Shown here: positions 15,731 to 24,075 of the stretch, in pieces | How positions within the stretch are numbered: the first letter of the stretch is position 1 | Layout of the letters: each line of letters starts with the position of its first letter | Assembly: GCA_021828475.1 (NCBI GenBank) | Contig: JAJZIY010000033.1 | Span: 1-33,137 of the forward strand | Direction of reading: 5' to 3' | DNA length: 33,137 nt | From: Actinomycetes bacterium | GTDB lineage: Bacteria; Actinomycetota; Acidimicrobiia; Acidimicrobiales; Palsa-688 | Translations under genes and position numbers: made by a program | The notes under the pieces: model-generated | What the model saw: only the letters and a program-made list of their open reading frames with translations | Database searches by the model: none | What the model was told of the DNA's origin: nothing

Positions 15731-16356
15731 TCAGGCGCAGCTGGGCGGTGGCAGCGCGAGGGCCTCGGCGAGGTAGGTGCTCGCCCTGCGCCCCGCAATC
15801 CGGGCGCAGCCGGTTTCCTGCAGGTCGCGGCGGGCGGCGTCGTCTTCGACCAGGTGCCGGCACGCCTCGACCAACCCGTCATGAGGGACCAGGCGGACCG
15901 CACCCGCCAGATCGGGGTCGATCTCGGTATGAGGGTCGAGCTCGGCCACGACGGCCTTGCGGTTGGCCAACAGGTAGCTGACTCTCACCAGTTCGAAGAT
16001 GCTCGTCTCGTAGTAGTGCACGTTGAGCACGACCTTGGACCGGCTGACCAGGGCGTCCCGGTCCGAGCCGTAGACGCCGTAGGCGGCGTGCACCCGGAGG
16101 CCCGATGCCCGCAGCGCTTGCAGCGCCCGAGCCCGCCGCTCGTTGACCGACCCGTAGAAGAGCATGTCGATGTCCTGTCGCCCGCGTCAGGGATCCGCGA
16201 CAGCTGCGGCATGTAACCGATCGGGACGTGCACCGGGCGGGCTATGCCCAGGGCCGCCGTGCGGAGATGTTGCGCCGGCTGTCGTCCCAGACCACGCGGC
16301 GCCGCAGAAGTGACAGGTAGGTCGGCGGCTCCACGTCGTGAAGCCGATCTGGAGGT
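15731..16356 (-). pseudogene. Decayed glycosyltransferase-like gene
   Basis: Three frames carry consecutive pieces of one protein. The first piece (about 16356-16270) reads EPPTYLSLLRRRVVWDDS. The second (about 16270-16180) reads ALGIARPVHVPIGYMPQLSR. The third (about 16180-15731) reads DIDMLFYGSVNERR and continues through SKVVLNVHYYETSIFELVR to a stop. This matches a bacterial glycosyltransferase family with VPIGYVPEL and LFYGSVNERR blocks (recalled, not searched). At least two frameshifts are needed, near 16261-16276 and 16172-16186, and the N-terminal half is absent. The last piece alone could give a 144-aa protein from the ATG at 16165, but it would lack most of the enzyme. Confidence 0.7.
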
Positions 16357-16848
16357 CATGGCGGCCCGGCCGACGGTCACGCACCATCTGCGCATGCGTA
16401 GAGGCTCTGCGGCGGGCCGACGATGCCCGCCGGGGCCTGCGAGCCATCCCCGCCCCGCTTGGACGGCGTGGGCCCTTGCGCGTTGGGCGGCCACGCCCAA
16501 TGGCCACGTGCCTCGGGTCGTGAGGACCTCCGACCCTATCGCGAAAGCCCCACCGCGGACACGCTGTCAACTAACAGAAGAGGCAGGAGGCACGCGAAGG
16601 CACCGGACCGCTGTACCAATCGGGGCGACCAGCGGTCTCCAGCCAATACCTGGAGAATTAGGCCGGGCTAATCCCGCAGGTCCGGTTGAAATGGCGCGCC
16701 CGTCGGAAAAACGGCAATTACTGCTCTTGAGGCCCGGCATGAGAGCACGCTGTGAACTGTCGAACTTCCCGATGAGGCCCCCCTCTCGTCCGGCCCCCAA
16801 AAGCTAGCCTCGTGAGCCGAGCAGCGCTCGGAGAAAAGGAGAGCACAT
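16357..16848. other. Intergenic region upstream of the sulfotransferase
   Basis: About 490 bases with no convincing gene. The right half is less GC-rich than its surroundings. It holds inverted repeats CTCCAG/CTGGAG (16637-16655) and ATTAG/CTAAT (16658-16673). Just before the sulfotransferase ribosome-binding site there is a perfect 6-bp hairpin, CCGAGC-AGC-GCTCGG (16817-16831). The plus-strand promoter should be here, but no clear -35/-10 pair was found. Confidence 0.5.
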
Positions 16849-17559
16849 ATGAGGTTGATAGGAGCTGGCCTACCACGCACGGCCACGATGACGCAGAAGA
16901 TCGCTCTCGAGAAACTGGGCGCGAGCCCGTGCTACCACATGGCAAACGTGATGGGTGACCTCGATGTCGTACCAGTCTGGCAGGACGCCTTCCTCGGGCG
17001 TCGCAACTGGGAGAGCATCTTCGGAGGGTTCGAGGCCACGGTCGACTGGCCGGGGGCCTTTTTCTACCGCGAACTGATGGACGCCTACCCGGAGGCGAAG
17101 GTACTGCTGAGCGTGCGTGACGGGGCGTCGTGGGAGCGCAGCATGGCCAACACGATATGGGGCACGTTCTACGGTGACATGCTCGTCCACGACCTCTCCG
17201 AGGCTTGGGGCCGGGTCGACACCAGGTGGGCCAACTACATCAACCTGATGAAGTCCATGTGGCAGGAGAGCGGCTTGCTCGGGGACGAGTTCGACACGCC
17301 AGGCTCCGGCAAGATGGCCGAGGCCATGGAGCGCTACAACGAAGAGGTCAAGCGCACGGTGCCTGCAGACCGGCTCGTCGTCTGGACGCCCAGCGACGGG
17401 TGGGGGCCCCTGTGCGAGGCCCTCGACGTGCCGGTCCCGGACGAACCCCTGCCTCACGTCAACGACACCAAGGGCTACGGCCTGAAGATCGTCGACCTGG
17501 CCATGGGGGCCCTGCAGGACTGGCGCAGCGGAGAGCCGGAGAACACCGGCGTCATATGA
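16849..17559 (+). CDS. P-loop sulfotransferase family protein
   Basis: The 236-aa cytoplasmic protein belongs to the PAPS-dependent sulfotransferase-like family. The N-terminal 5'-phosphosulfate loop is GAGLPRTATMTQK (residues 5-17), and the likely 3'-phosphate segment is LLSVRDGASWERSM (about 85-98). No signal peptide or membrane helix is seen. The ATG has an AAGGAG seven bases upstream, which fixes the start. Its stop overlaps the start of the MFS-arylsulfotransferase gene (ATGA), so the two are translationally coupled and probably act on one pathway. The acceptor cannot be inferred; a small molecule or glycan precursor is likely. The P-loop has Ala where Gly is common (RTAT for RTGT), which occurs in this subfamily. 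Confidence 0.8.
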   Translation: MRLIGAGLPRTATMTQKIALEKLGASPCYHMANVMGDLDVVPVWQDAFLGRRNWESIFGGFEATVDWPGAFFYRELMDAYPEAKVLLSVRDGASWERSMANTIWGTFYGDMLVHDLSEAWGRVDTRWANYINLMKSMWQESGLLGDEFDTPGSGKMAEAMERYNEEVKRTVPADRLVVWTPSDGWGPLCEALDVPVPDEPLPHVNDTKGYGLKIVDLAMGALQDWRSGEPENTGVI

Positions 17560-20500
17560 GCGTCGACCAGGTGCCGGCCGGTGCCCTGCCCGCAGACGGG
17601 CCGGGGCCGGACGGTGAGGGCCCCTCCGGCGGTGGCGGACCGCAGGGCCGGCGCCTGGCTTGGCTGCTGGCGGTCACCTGCGTCGCGCAGTTCATGGTCA
17701 TCCTCGACCTGTCCATAGTCAACGTGGCGCTCCCTTCGATACAGTCGAGCCTCGACTTCACGACCAACCAGCTCCAGTGGGTGGTCGACGCCTACTCCAT
17801 AGTCTTCGCCGGCTTCCTCATGCTCGGCGGCCGGGCCACGGACTACTTCGGCCAGCGCCGGAGCTTCGTGCTGGCGCTGGGCCTGTTCTCGGCAACCTCA
17901 CTGGTCGGCGGGCTCTCGGTCAGCCACGACATGCTGGTGGCGGCGCGGGCATTCCAGGGCCTCAGCGGAGCTCTGATGGCGGCGGCCTCTCTGGCGATCA
18001 TCACGTCGTCGTTCGCCGACGGGCCGGCCCGGAACCGCGCTATCGGGCTGTGGGGCGCAATGAACGGAGCGGGGGGTGCTGCCGGCACTGTGCTGGGTGG
18101 CGTCATCACCCAGGAGCTCAGTTGGAGATGGATCCTGCTGATCAACCCGCCCATCGGGATCGTGGCAGCGTTCGTGGCCTACCGGGTGGTCGCGAACCGC
18201 CGGCGCGAAGGCGAGCGCAGGTTCGACCTGGCGGGAGCGCTGACGCTCACCCTGGGCCAGCTGGTGCTCGTCTACGGGATCGTGGACACGGGTGTGGACG
18301 GTTGGTCGTCCGCCAGGGCGCTGGCCCCGATGCTGGGCGGGGCGGCCCTCCTGGCGGTGTTCGCAGTGGTGGAGCTGCGCTTCGCCCGTGCCCCGCTGGT
18401 GCCCCTGCGCTCCCTGTCCAGGCCGCTGCAGGTGGCCAACCTGATCGTGCTGCTCTTCAGCGCCTCGCTTTTCGCCATGTGGTACGTGAGCTCCCTGTAC
18501 CTCCAGCAGGTCCTCGGCTTGTCGCCGCTGGACGCCGGGCTGGCCTTCCTGCCCATGACCCTGGTGCTGATGGCGAGCGCGTCGGTGGCAGGCAAGCTCG
18601 TGGGCCGCTGGGGCGTGCGGGCGGTGCTCGGATCCGGGCTCGTGCTGATGGCCACCGGTATGCTCCTGATGGCCAGGATCGGGCCCAGCGGGAGCGCGCT
18701 GGGCTACGTGGTGCTGCCGGGGCTCCTGACGGCAGCCGGCATAGGGCTGTCGGTCGTGCCGTCGACCGTCTTCGCGACCCAGGGCGCCGGGCCGGCTCGA
18801 GCTGGGCTGGCCTCCGGGCTGGTCAACACCTCCCGCCAGGTCGGTGGTGGTATCGGGCTGGCGTTACTGGCGACCCTGGCGACGCAGGCGACGAGCGCTG
18901 CGGTCGGGCGCAACGTGGCGGTGCCCGTCGCCCTCACGCAGGGCTTCAGGCTGGCCTACCTCGTCTGTGCGTCCTTCGTCGGCGCGGCCATCGTGGTGAC
19001 GTTCGCCCTGGCCCGGGCGGCGCCGCCCGTAGGGGTGCCCGGCGTGGGCGCTCCCGCCGGTGCGCGGCGGGGGAGGTCGGTGCCCCTCGTAACGGCGCTC
19101 GTGGTCGCCTGCTTCGTGACGCTCGACTTCGCGGTAGCGGGAGGGGCCGGTCCGGCCCTCGGTGCCTATACCACCGAGGGGGCCTACAGCTTCGTCTCGG
19201 CACCCGGGCTGCACCCGCCCGTCGTGAAGAACGTCGTCCCGCCGGTGACGGCGGCCCTTGCCCCCGGCTACGTGATGGTGGCCAACTTCTACGACATAAG
19301 CGCCCCACCGATGAGCGGCCAGGGCGGCCCGCTCATCCTGGACAACCGGTTGCAGCCTGTGTGGTCGCAACCTGTACCCAAGGATGTGGTCGCCTCCAAC
19401 CTCGAGGAGCAGACCTACCAGGGCCACCCTGTGCTGACCTGGTGGCAGGGCGTCGTGTCGAGCACCGGCGAGACCGAGTCGGGCCAGGACGTGGTGGTCA
19501 ACCAGCACTACCAGAGGGTGGCCAGCCTGCAGGGCCAGGACGGCTGGGTCATAACCATGCACGAGATGCTGGTACGGGGGAACGTAGCCTGGGTGACGGC
19601 CAACAAGGCCGTCCGTATGAACCTGTCGCGCTACGGTGGCTCGTCGGACGGGGTCTTGGACGACGCCGCCGTCCAGGAGTACGACCTGAGCACCGGCAAG
19701 CTCCTCTACAGCTGGGACGCCCTCGACCACATACCGTTGAGCGCTTCCAAGGCGACCCTGCCCACCAACGGGTTCCCCTGGGACGCGTACCATGTCAACT
19801 CGGTCGACCTGGTCGGGCCGGGGCGGTTCCTTGTCTCGATGCGCAACACCTGGGCGGCGTACATGGTCGACGCGGCGACAGGTGCAGTCCAGTGGCAGCT
19901 CGGAGGGGCGCACTCGAGCTTCGCCATCCCTCCCGACGCACGTTTCCAGTTCCAGCACGACGTGATGTGGCACAGCGGCGACGTGGTCACGATGTTCGAC
20001 GACAACTGCTGCCAGTTGACCGGGGGCGGCACCTACCTCGCACCCGCCGGCCCATCGCGGGGCTTGCAGCTCCAGTTGAACATGGCGGCGCACACGGTGA
20101 CCGTGACGGCCCGGTACATCTACGCCAAGGGCTACGCGGCCGCCTACATGGGCAACATGCAGCTTCTGCCCAACGGCAACGTGTTCATCGGGTGGGGCTC
20201 CCAGCCCAACTTCACGGAGTACTCCAAGTCGGGAAAGCTGTTGCTCAACGGGGTCTTCCCCGGCTCGGACCTCAGCTACCGTGCCGAGGTGGCGCAGTGG
20301 ACCGGGCTCCCGCTGTACCCACCCAGCGGTGCGGTACGACGCAGCGGCACCGGGACCACTGTTTACGCCAGCTGGAACGGAGCAACCCGGGTTGCGTCGT
20401 GGCGCGTGCTGGGGGGCGAAAGTGCGGGCGGCCTGAGCACGGTGGCCAGCTCCGCCAGGAAGGGCTTCGAGACGGCTGTGCCCGTGAAGGGGCACCATGC

Positions 20501-20588
20501 GGTCTACGAGGTCCAGGCCCTCGGGCAGTCGGGCAAAATCCTGGGCACGTCGAAGGCTTTCAGCTTGCCGCTGCCCGCTGCGCACTGA
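17556..20588 (+). CDS. Fusion protein: 14-TM MFS exporter plus extracytoplasmic arylsulfotransferase-like domain
   Basis: The 1010-aa protein has two parts. Residues 33-487 are a DHA2-type major facilitator with 14 predicted helices, the motif A stretch GGRATDYFGQRR (91-102) and a Gly-rich antiporter-type motif C near 164-182. After a basic linker, a 15th helix (509-528) precedes residues 545-920, which match the arylsulfotransferase (ASST, Pfam Arylsulfotran_2 type) beta-propeller: DAYHVNSVDL (743-752), VQWQLGG (778-784) and FQFQHD (797-802). Residues 930-1010 look like a small beta domain. An odd number of helices would place the ASST domain outside. ASST enzymes transfer sulfate between phenolic or other esters without PAPS. 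Coupling to the P-loop sulfotransferase suggests sulfation and export of one product (inference). Confidence 0.85.
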   Translation: MSVDQVPAGALPADGPGPDGEGPSGGGGPQGRRLAWLLAVTCVAQFMVILDLSIVNVALPSIQSSLDFTTNQLQWVVDAYSIVFAGFLMLGGRATDYFGQRRSFVLALGLFSATSLVGGLSVSHDMLVAARAFQGLSGALMAAASLAIITSSFADGPARNRAIGLWGAMNGAGGAAGTVLGGVITQELSWRWILLINPPIGIVAAFVAYRVVANRRREGERRFDLAGALTLTLGQLVLVYGIVDTGVDGWSSARALAPMLGGAALLAVFAVVELRFARAPLVPLRSLSRPLQVANLIVLLFSASLFAMWYVSSLYLQQVLGLSPLDAGLAFLPMTLVLMASASVAGKLVGRWGVRAVLGSGLVLMATGMLLMARIGPSGSALGYVVLPGLLTAAGIGLSVVPSTVFATQGAGPARAGLASGLVNTSRQVGGGIGLALLATLATQATSAAVGRNVAVPVALTQGFRLAYLVCASFVGAAIVVTFALARAAPPVGVPGVGAPAGARRGRSVPLVTALVVACFVTLDFAVAGGAGPALGAYTTEGAYSFVSAPGLHPPVVKNVVPPVTAALAPGYVMVANFYDISAPPMSGQGGPLILDNRLQPVWSQPVPKDVVASNLEEQTYQGHPVLTWWQGVVSSTGETESGQDVVVNQHYQRVASLQGQDGWVITMHEMLVRGNVAWVTANKAVRMNLSRYGGSSDGVLDDAAVQEYDLSTGKLLYSWDALDHIPLSASKATLPTNGFPWDAYHVNSVDLVGPGRFLVSMRNTWAAYMVDAATGAVQWQLGGAHSSFAIPPDARFQFQHDVMWHSGDVVTMFDDNCCQLTGGGTYLAPAGPSRGLQLQLNMAAHTVTVTARYIYAKGYAAAYMGNMQLLPNGNVFIGWGSQPNFTEYSKSGKLLLNGVFPGSDLSYRAEVAQWTGLPLYPPSGAVRRSGTGTTVYASWNGATRVASWRVLGGESAGGLSTVASSARKGFETAVPVKGHHAVYEVQALGQSGKILGTSKAFSLPLPAAH

Positions 20589-20617
20589 TGGGCCGGGCTG
20601 GACCGGCGTCGCCCATC
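20587..20617 (+). terminator. Hairpin at the end of the MFS-arylsulfotransferase gene
   Basis: GATGGGC (20587-20593) pairs with GCCCATC (20611-20617), and inner CCGG/CCGG complementarity lengthens the stem. It starts at the stop codon and lacks a T-run. The rest of 20618-20716, between the converging genes, shows nothing else. Confidence 0.5.
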
Positions 20618-20716
20618 TCCGCCATGGAGTGCGGGAAACTGTTCGAAGACCGCCCTCCCACTTGCGTCGAGCAACGAGGCGCGGTCCCTGACTGCGCCGG
20701 GGCCGAGGACGAGCGT

Positions 20717-22825
20717 TCAGAACACGAACAGAGTGATGGAGTGGGGCGGGAAAGTCCACTCGAAGGTGGCGCCCGCAGCGCGCAGTGCTCGGCCGGTCAC
20801 GTTCACGGTGCGGGGCCGGGCCGGTGTGTTGTAAGCCGCACCCGATGGCCCGTCCAGCAGCCAGACGTGCGGGTCGTGCCCGCGATGCAGCTGCCCCGCT
20901 GTCACGAGGGCACGGACCGCACGGGACTGGCTGGTGTCGATGACCACCAGGCGACCGTGCGAACGCCCCTGCGAAGCCAGCGACAGCAGGGCGGGCTGCC
21001 CACCGCTGCCCGCCAGCAGTGGGGCACCCTCCACTCTCGAGGTCATCAGGCGGCCGCCTCCCAGTGCGGAGACGAGTTGGAGGGCAAGGGCGGTGGGCTC
21101 GACTACGAACCTTGGGCCGGGGCCTGCCACCATGGCACTGTCGATGCTGAGGCCGGCGTCCCAGTCGAGCGCGCCCTCCCTTTCTCGCACCACCCGCACG
21201 AGGCTGTCGATGCTCACCCGCCTCGGGTCGGTGGAGAGGAAGGGGGACGAGGTCACCAGGTAGCGATCTGCTACAGGTACGCCGGCGAGGGCCCATTCGC
21301 GTACCTGGACGGCGGCGAGGAGCGCCTCGTCGAGCGACAGCAGGAACTGCCTGTCGCTGCTGGGGACCGGCCAGACAAGTTGTCCGTACTCAGTCAGGTA
21401 CACGGGCACGTTGCTGCCCGAGTACCGCCGGATCTGCTCCTGGAGCCTGGCGAGCGTCGCCGCCTCCGTGGCCGGGTAGCTCATCAGCTGTTCCGCATAG
21501 GACGACACAGGTGCGAGCACGTCTTTAGGTGCAGCGTACTCGTGGAGCTCCACGCAGTCGTAGCGGTACCTGCTGCCCATCAGGCGCAGGAAGGCGACGT
21601 TCGTCTCCTCGCTCTCGCACACGTGGATCTTGGGGTTCATGTGTTTCATGGCCCGGTAGAAGCCGACGAAGCCGGCGTGCGGGCCCGAAGCATAGCTAGC
21701 CGTCACGACGGCACCCTTCGCAGGAGCGGCCCCGTGCGCGCCGCCCCCGAAGGTGAGCTTGCCCGTCGTGGGCGAGAGCTCGTAGACGTGGGCATCCGCC
21801 GGCTCCTTCGCCAGGGACCGCACCTGCCTCCAGGCATGGCCGCTCACCATGACGGTCTGAGACCGGGCCACCACCGGTGGGTAGTAGAGGTAGAACGTCT
21901 GGCCGGGCAGCCCGGTGGAGATGGAGGCCCCGGGCACGGTGTCCGCGAAGCGGCCTACGAGCTGGCGGCTGAACCGGGTGGTCCCGCCGAACGCGTAGAG
22001 ACAGGTGGCAGTTTGCCCGGCTGGACAAGGGGGGCTGCCGGAGGTGAACGACACGAGAGCGCCCGATCGCCATCCGTACTGGCCGGGGAAGAGCTGTTCG
22101 TTGCCGACCTCCCAGTACGGGACGTCGTAGGGCGCGCGATGCCCGTTGCGGGCACGCAGGGCCGCCCAGTAGCCGGGGGACGACGGGTTCGTCGGGGTGG
22201 CCGACGGGTGGCGCGGCAGCGGTGCCGTCATATAGGCGACGAAGGCGGCAGCCTCCTGTGCCGTCCCGGTGGCGAAGTTGGCCACGATGTCACCAGTGGC
22301 GCCGGCCTGCTGAAGGAGCCGGCCGAACTCGTCGGGCCCCACCACGGAGGCGACGGGGCCGTCCAGAACGCAGCACACATGCGAGAGGGATGCTCCCTGC
22401 ATGCCGTACGGCTCGTTGGCCCTGCGGGCGCGGGCCGGGCCGATGGCCCGTTCCCAGTCGAAACTGTCAGCCGTGGTGCCGCCGGGGTAACGCATGGACG
22501 TGACCCGCAGAGCCCTCAGCTGCTTCACGAAACCCGGGTAGAAGGCACCGGTGGCGGTGTCGAACGAGCCGCCTCCGCCGTAGGGCCAGAGGAGGTTGGC
22601 GCCGAAGAGCTGCCGGCTCACGCTGGCCGCCGTCGGGCCGGACACCACCACCCGCACGGCTGGCGACCTGGGAGGGGGTGGCGCCACCGAAGCGGTGCTG
22701 CCCGGAGCGAGGAGCCCGGCCAGGAGAAGGAAGGAGACTGCGCCCACGCCGGCACTGCGGAGCGGATGGTGCACCTGGCCAAAGGTAGCGAGTGCGGCTA
22801 CGGGCGCCACCGGGGCGTTCGTCAC
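20717..22825 (-). CDS. Secreted GH51-like (alpha-L-arabinofuranosidase-type) glycoside hydrolase
   Basis: The 702-aa protein has a signal peptide or anchor (hydrophobic residues 27-46). A clan GH-A barrel follows, with the acid/base Glu243 in YWEVGNEQ and the nucleophile Glu479 in VYLTEYGQ. The N-terminal ISRQLFG-like segment (SRQLFGANLLWP, 70-81), RYPGG (112-116) and the C-terminal PPHSITLFVF fit arabinofuranosidase-like enzymes. Residues about 265-395 are an inserted beta-rich domain (LSPTTGKLTFGGGAHG, 350-365). The substrate is probably an arabinose-containing or related surface polysaccharide (inference). The start is the GTG at 22825, with no good ribosome-binding site, so a later start is possible. 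It lies 77 bases after fliA on the same strand and may be cotranscribed. Confidence 0.72.
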   Translation of the reverse strand: MTNAPVAPVAALATFGQVHHPLRSAGVGAVSFLLLAGLLAPGSTASVAPPPPRSPAVRVVVSGPTAASVSRQLFGANLLWPYGGGGSFDTATGAFYPGFVKQLRALRVTSMRYPGGTTADSFDWERAIGPARARRANEPYGMQGASLSHVCCVLDGPVASVVGPDEFGRLLQQAGATGDIVANFATGTAQEAAAFVAYMTAPLPRHPSATPTNPSSPGYWAALRARNGHRAPYDVPYWEVGNEQLFPGQYGWRSGALVSFTSGSPPCPAGQTATCLYAFGGTTRFSRQLVGRFADTVPGASISTGLPGQTFYLYYPPVVARSQTVMVSGHAWRQVRSLAKEPADAHVYELSPTTGKLTFGGGAHGAAPAKGAVVTASYASGPHAGFVGFYRAMKHMNPKIHVCESEETNVAFLRLMGSRYRYDCVELHEYAAPKDVLAPVSSYAEQLMSYPATEAATLARLQEQIRRYSGSNVPVYLTEYGQLVWPVPSSDRQFLLSLDEALLAAVQVREWALAGVPVADRYLVTSSPFLSTDPRRVSIDSLVRVVREREGALDWDAGLSIDSAMVAGPGPRFVVEPTALALQLVSALGGGRLMTSRVEGAPLLAGSGGQPALLSLASQGRSHGRLVVIDTSQSRAVRALVTAGQLHRGHDPHVWLLDGPSGAAYNTPARPRTVNVTGRALRAAGATFEWTFPPHSITLFVF

Positions 22826-22902
22826 ATATCCACGGCCAGTGGTTGGGCGAGCTGGGCGTGCGACGGTGGGCGGCGGTGGGCGGCTGGGCCGCCGAGAGAG
22901 GG

Positions 22903-23829
22903 CTAAGCGAGGGCGGCCTGCGGGCGGGCGACCAGGGTGGCCAGGGATCCTGCCTCGGGTGCCAGGCGGCGGCGGTAGTCGTCGTGCGCTGCGACGGCCG
23001 CGTAGTAGGCGCAGCGCCGCTTGGCTACCCGGCCGGGCTCCTCGGTCTTGACCATGTCGGGGTCCAGCTGCGAGTTGATGGCATCCTTCAACAGCAGGAG
23101 CGCCTCGGCACGCATCTGGGAGATGCGCGAATCGGTGACGCCGAGCTCTTCGGCGAGCACCTGCATGGGGATCTCCTCGAAGAAGTAGCCGATGACAACG
23201 CGCCGTAGTCGCTCGGGCAGGTGGTCGACGGCGGCGACGAGGTAGGCCTTCCTCTCGTTGTCGAGGACATCGTCGTCGGGAGCAGCGTGGCCCGGCAGCA
23301 GCACCTCCTCGGCGTTGCCGTCGACGGGCAGGGCATCGAAGTTGAGCACGACAGCCCGGTAGACGTCGGAGTTGATGGCGTCCACCGCCTGCTTGCTTGC
23401 CCCCATGGCCGCCGCTACCTCGTTGGCCGTGGGCTGGCGGCCGAGGCGGGCCGTGAGGGTGTCAGTGGTCTGCGAGACCTCACGGGCCTTGGCACGCACG
23501 GAGCGGCTCGCCCAGTCGCGCGAGCGCAGTTCGTCGAGCAGGGCACCCCGGATGCGCGAGGAGGCGAAGCGCTGGAAGCTGATACCCCGGCTCGGGTCGA
23601 ACGACCTCGCCGCCTGCGCGAGACCGGCCATGCCGGCGCTCACCAGGTCGTCGCGGCACACGTGCCGGGGGATCCGGTTGGCGATCTCCGCCACCATGTA
23701 GCCGACCAGAGGCAGGTGGCTGCGGACCAGTTGCTCCTCCGCTTCGGCCCTTTCGCCACGGCGAGTGGTCGAATACGGGGTCAGACCCTGAGTGCCGGTT
23801 CCACCACTGTCAGCGCGGGGCGGTGCCAT
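22903..23829 (-). CDS. fliA: Sigma factor FliA/WhiG family (sigma-28)
   Basis: The 308-aa sigma-70 family protein recognises late flagellar promoters. Region 2 is at about residues 30-105 (DDLVSAGMAGLAQAARSFDP and FQRFASSRIRGALLDELRS, the FliA/WhiG version of 2.2-2.4). Region 3 has GRQPTANEVAAAMG. Region 4 is at about 225-275 (LPERLRRVVIGYFFEEI, then VLAEELGVTDSRISQMRAEA). A 35-residue C-terminal tail goes beyond the usual FliA end. No anti-sigma flgM is recognisable in the window. The ATG at 23829 has no clear ribosome-binding site. It is divergent from the LuxR-type gene. Confidence 0.93.
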   Translation of the reverse strand: MAPPRADSGGTGTQGLTPYSTTRRGERAEAEEQLVRSHLPLVGYMVAEIANRIPRHVCRDDLVSAGMAGLAQAARSFDPSRGISFQRFASSRIRGALLDELRSRDWASRSVRAKAREVSQTTDTLTARLGRQPTANEVAAAMGASKQAVDAINSDVYRAVVLNFDALPVDGNAEEVLLPGHAAPDDDVLDNERKAYLVAAVDHLPERLRRVVIGYFFEEIPMQVLAEELGVTDSRISQMRAEALLLLKDAINSQLDPDMVKTEEPGRVAKRRCAYYAAVAAHDDYRRRLAPEAGSLATLVARPQAALA

Positions 23830-24075
23830 GTATGAAGGTTCGGCGCGGGGCCCTTACTGGCTGCATACGCCGTCGGGGGGATTTCACTACCCCCAAAGTG
23901 CACCATGCGGAGGGCAGAGGGCGTAGCCCGATAGAACTAGTTATTTTCGGTCACTGTATGAACGCCCCGCTCAGAGTGGTCGCCTGCCTACCGATCTTCC
24001 GCCGCAGAAGGCTGTAGGTGCGCTACATTGCGCGCGTAGGCCTTTGGGTTGAACGTCGCCAAAGCAGGGAGGCAC
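23830..24075. promoter_or_regulatory. Divergent intergenic region between fliA and the LuxR-type gene
   Basis: About 245 bases, noticeably more AT-rich at 23930-23970 (AACTAGTTATTTTC), where promoters for both directions are likely. A CCCGATAG resembling a sigma-28 -10 element occurs at about 23928-23935 on the plus strand but lacks a -35 match. No exact promoter is claimed. Confidence 0.45.

Noticed and set aside
16567..16800. Minus-strand 77-codon frame in the gap before the sulfotransferase
   Set aside because: No ribosome-binding site or recognisable motif was seen, and it covers a region that more likely holds the plus-strand promoter.
18864..21296. Long minus-strand frame antisense to the arylsulfotransferase domain
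   Set aside because: Shadow of a GC-rich gene with no recognisable domain.
17660..22906. Very long open frame on the plus strand (over 1700 codons)
   Set aside because: It is an out-of-frame shadow crossing the MFS-arylsulfotransferase gene and running antisense to the glycosidase. It is rich in Arg, Gly and Pro and has no domain pattern.
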